Assembly (NCBI GenBank): GCA_012934845.2
Contig: WNNJ02002954.1
Span: 48,349-112,348, forward strand
Direction of reading: 5' to 3'
Source: Pomphorhynchus laevis
Taxonomy: Eukaryota; Acanthocephala; Palaeacanthocephala; Echinorhynchida; Pomphorhynchidae
Length of the DNA stretch: 64,000 nucleotides
Made by a program: the position numbers and the translations under genes. The notes below the pieces were generated by a model, which ran no database searches, had not been told where the DNA came from, and saw only the letters and a list, made by a program, of their open reading frames with translations. Shown in pieces: positions 63,841 to 64,000 of this stretch. Each line of letters starts with the position of its first letter. Within the stretch, counting starts at the first letter, position 1.

Positions 63841-64000
63841 TATGAAAAATTACTCACCCGGTTAAAATCATAAAAATCCATAGGGTGGCGCATCTGGCAT
63901 GGGTGGCGCACTGGGCGCGCCACAATTAATAAAAATTGACTTTTAATTTAAATTTTAAATTTTCACTTGATGTAAAATATTAAAATATAAATATATAATA

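Larger units (their letters stand above)
63504..63923. mobile_element. 420-bp terminal-inverted-repeat element (MITE-like)
   Basis: 40-bp GC-rich ends (63504-63543 and 63884-63923) are reverse complements with two mismatches, outermost bases GTGGCGCGCC. A 7-bp duplication AATTAAT flanks it (63497-63503 and 63924-63930). The interior holds a tRNA-like A and B box on plus and a 44-codon open piece with a splice acceptor on minus. No transposase; superfamily not assigned from a 7-bp duplication alone. Confidence 0.85.
63345..64000 (+). mobile_element. Right-hand retroelement UTR copy, host of an inverted-repeat element
   Basis: Diverged structured motif at 63360-63450; the UTR is interrupted at 63504-63923 and continues with AATTGACTTTTAATTTAAAT to the window end. 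Confidence 0.65.

Overview
The window looks like AT-rich nuclear DNA of an invertebrate animal. It has two intron-bearing host genes, introns as short as 44-52 bases, TATA-like boxes and a dense population of metazoan retrotransposons. I cannot name the species. Nothing is bacterial: there are no operons, Shine-Dalgarno sites, CRISPR arrays or rRNA.

Host genes. Bases 171-2419 (+) hold the 3' end of an unconventional-myosin-type gene (FERM lobes F2 and F3) in seven exons. Bases 53085-57684 (+) hold a complete ADP-ribosylation factor (ARF) gene in four exons, 179 residues, with all GTPase motifs intact. A possible host exon lies at 27290-27600 (-).

Region by region. 2600-5640: decayed Penelope-like pieces (GIY-YIG endonuclease remnants plus a repeated UTR) and the tail of a LINE with a restriction-like endonuclease. 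5935-21700: a graveyard of at least five LINE lineages, including a clean nested insertion (an L2-like LINE inside a CR1-like LINE, 9-bp target duplication) and a Ty3/gypsy scrap. 21715-27240: a LINE split by a Ty3/gypsy fossil with very short LTRs and a 5-bp target duplication. 28040-45740: further LINEs, among them two long L2-like copies (29255-32605 and 39430-43797), a second nested insertion (34640-38215) and a CR1-like copy with a 488-codon open frame. 45860-53080: AT-rich DNA with long hairpins, a Helitron scrap and a very homogeneous 15-bp minisatellite. 57690-64000: head-to-tail fragments of one unusual retroelement (reverse-transcriptase C-terminus plus a conserved structured 3' UTR), with a 420-bp inverted-repeat element inserted in the last copy.

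How it fits together. The LINE, LTR and inverted-repeat insertions form a readable relative chronology through nesting. The related L2-like families share a 3' stem-loop whose pairing is kept by compensatory changes and an overlapping ORF1/ORF2 arrangement, which points to shared retrotransposition machinery. The most unusual signal is the repeated pseudoknot-like RNA motif in the right-hand array.
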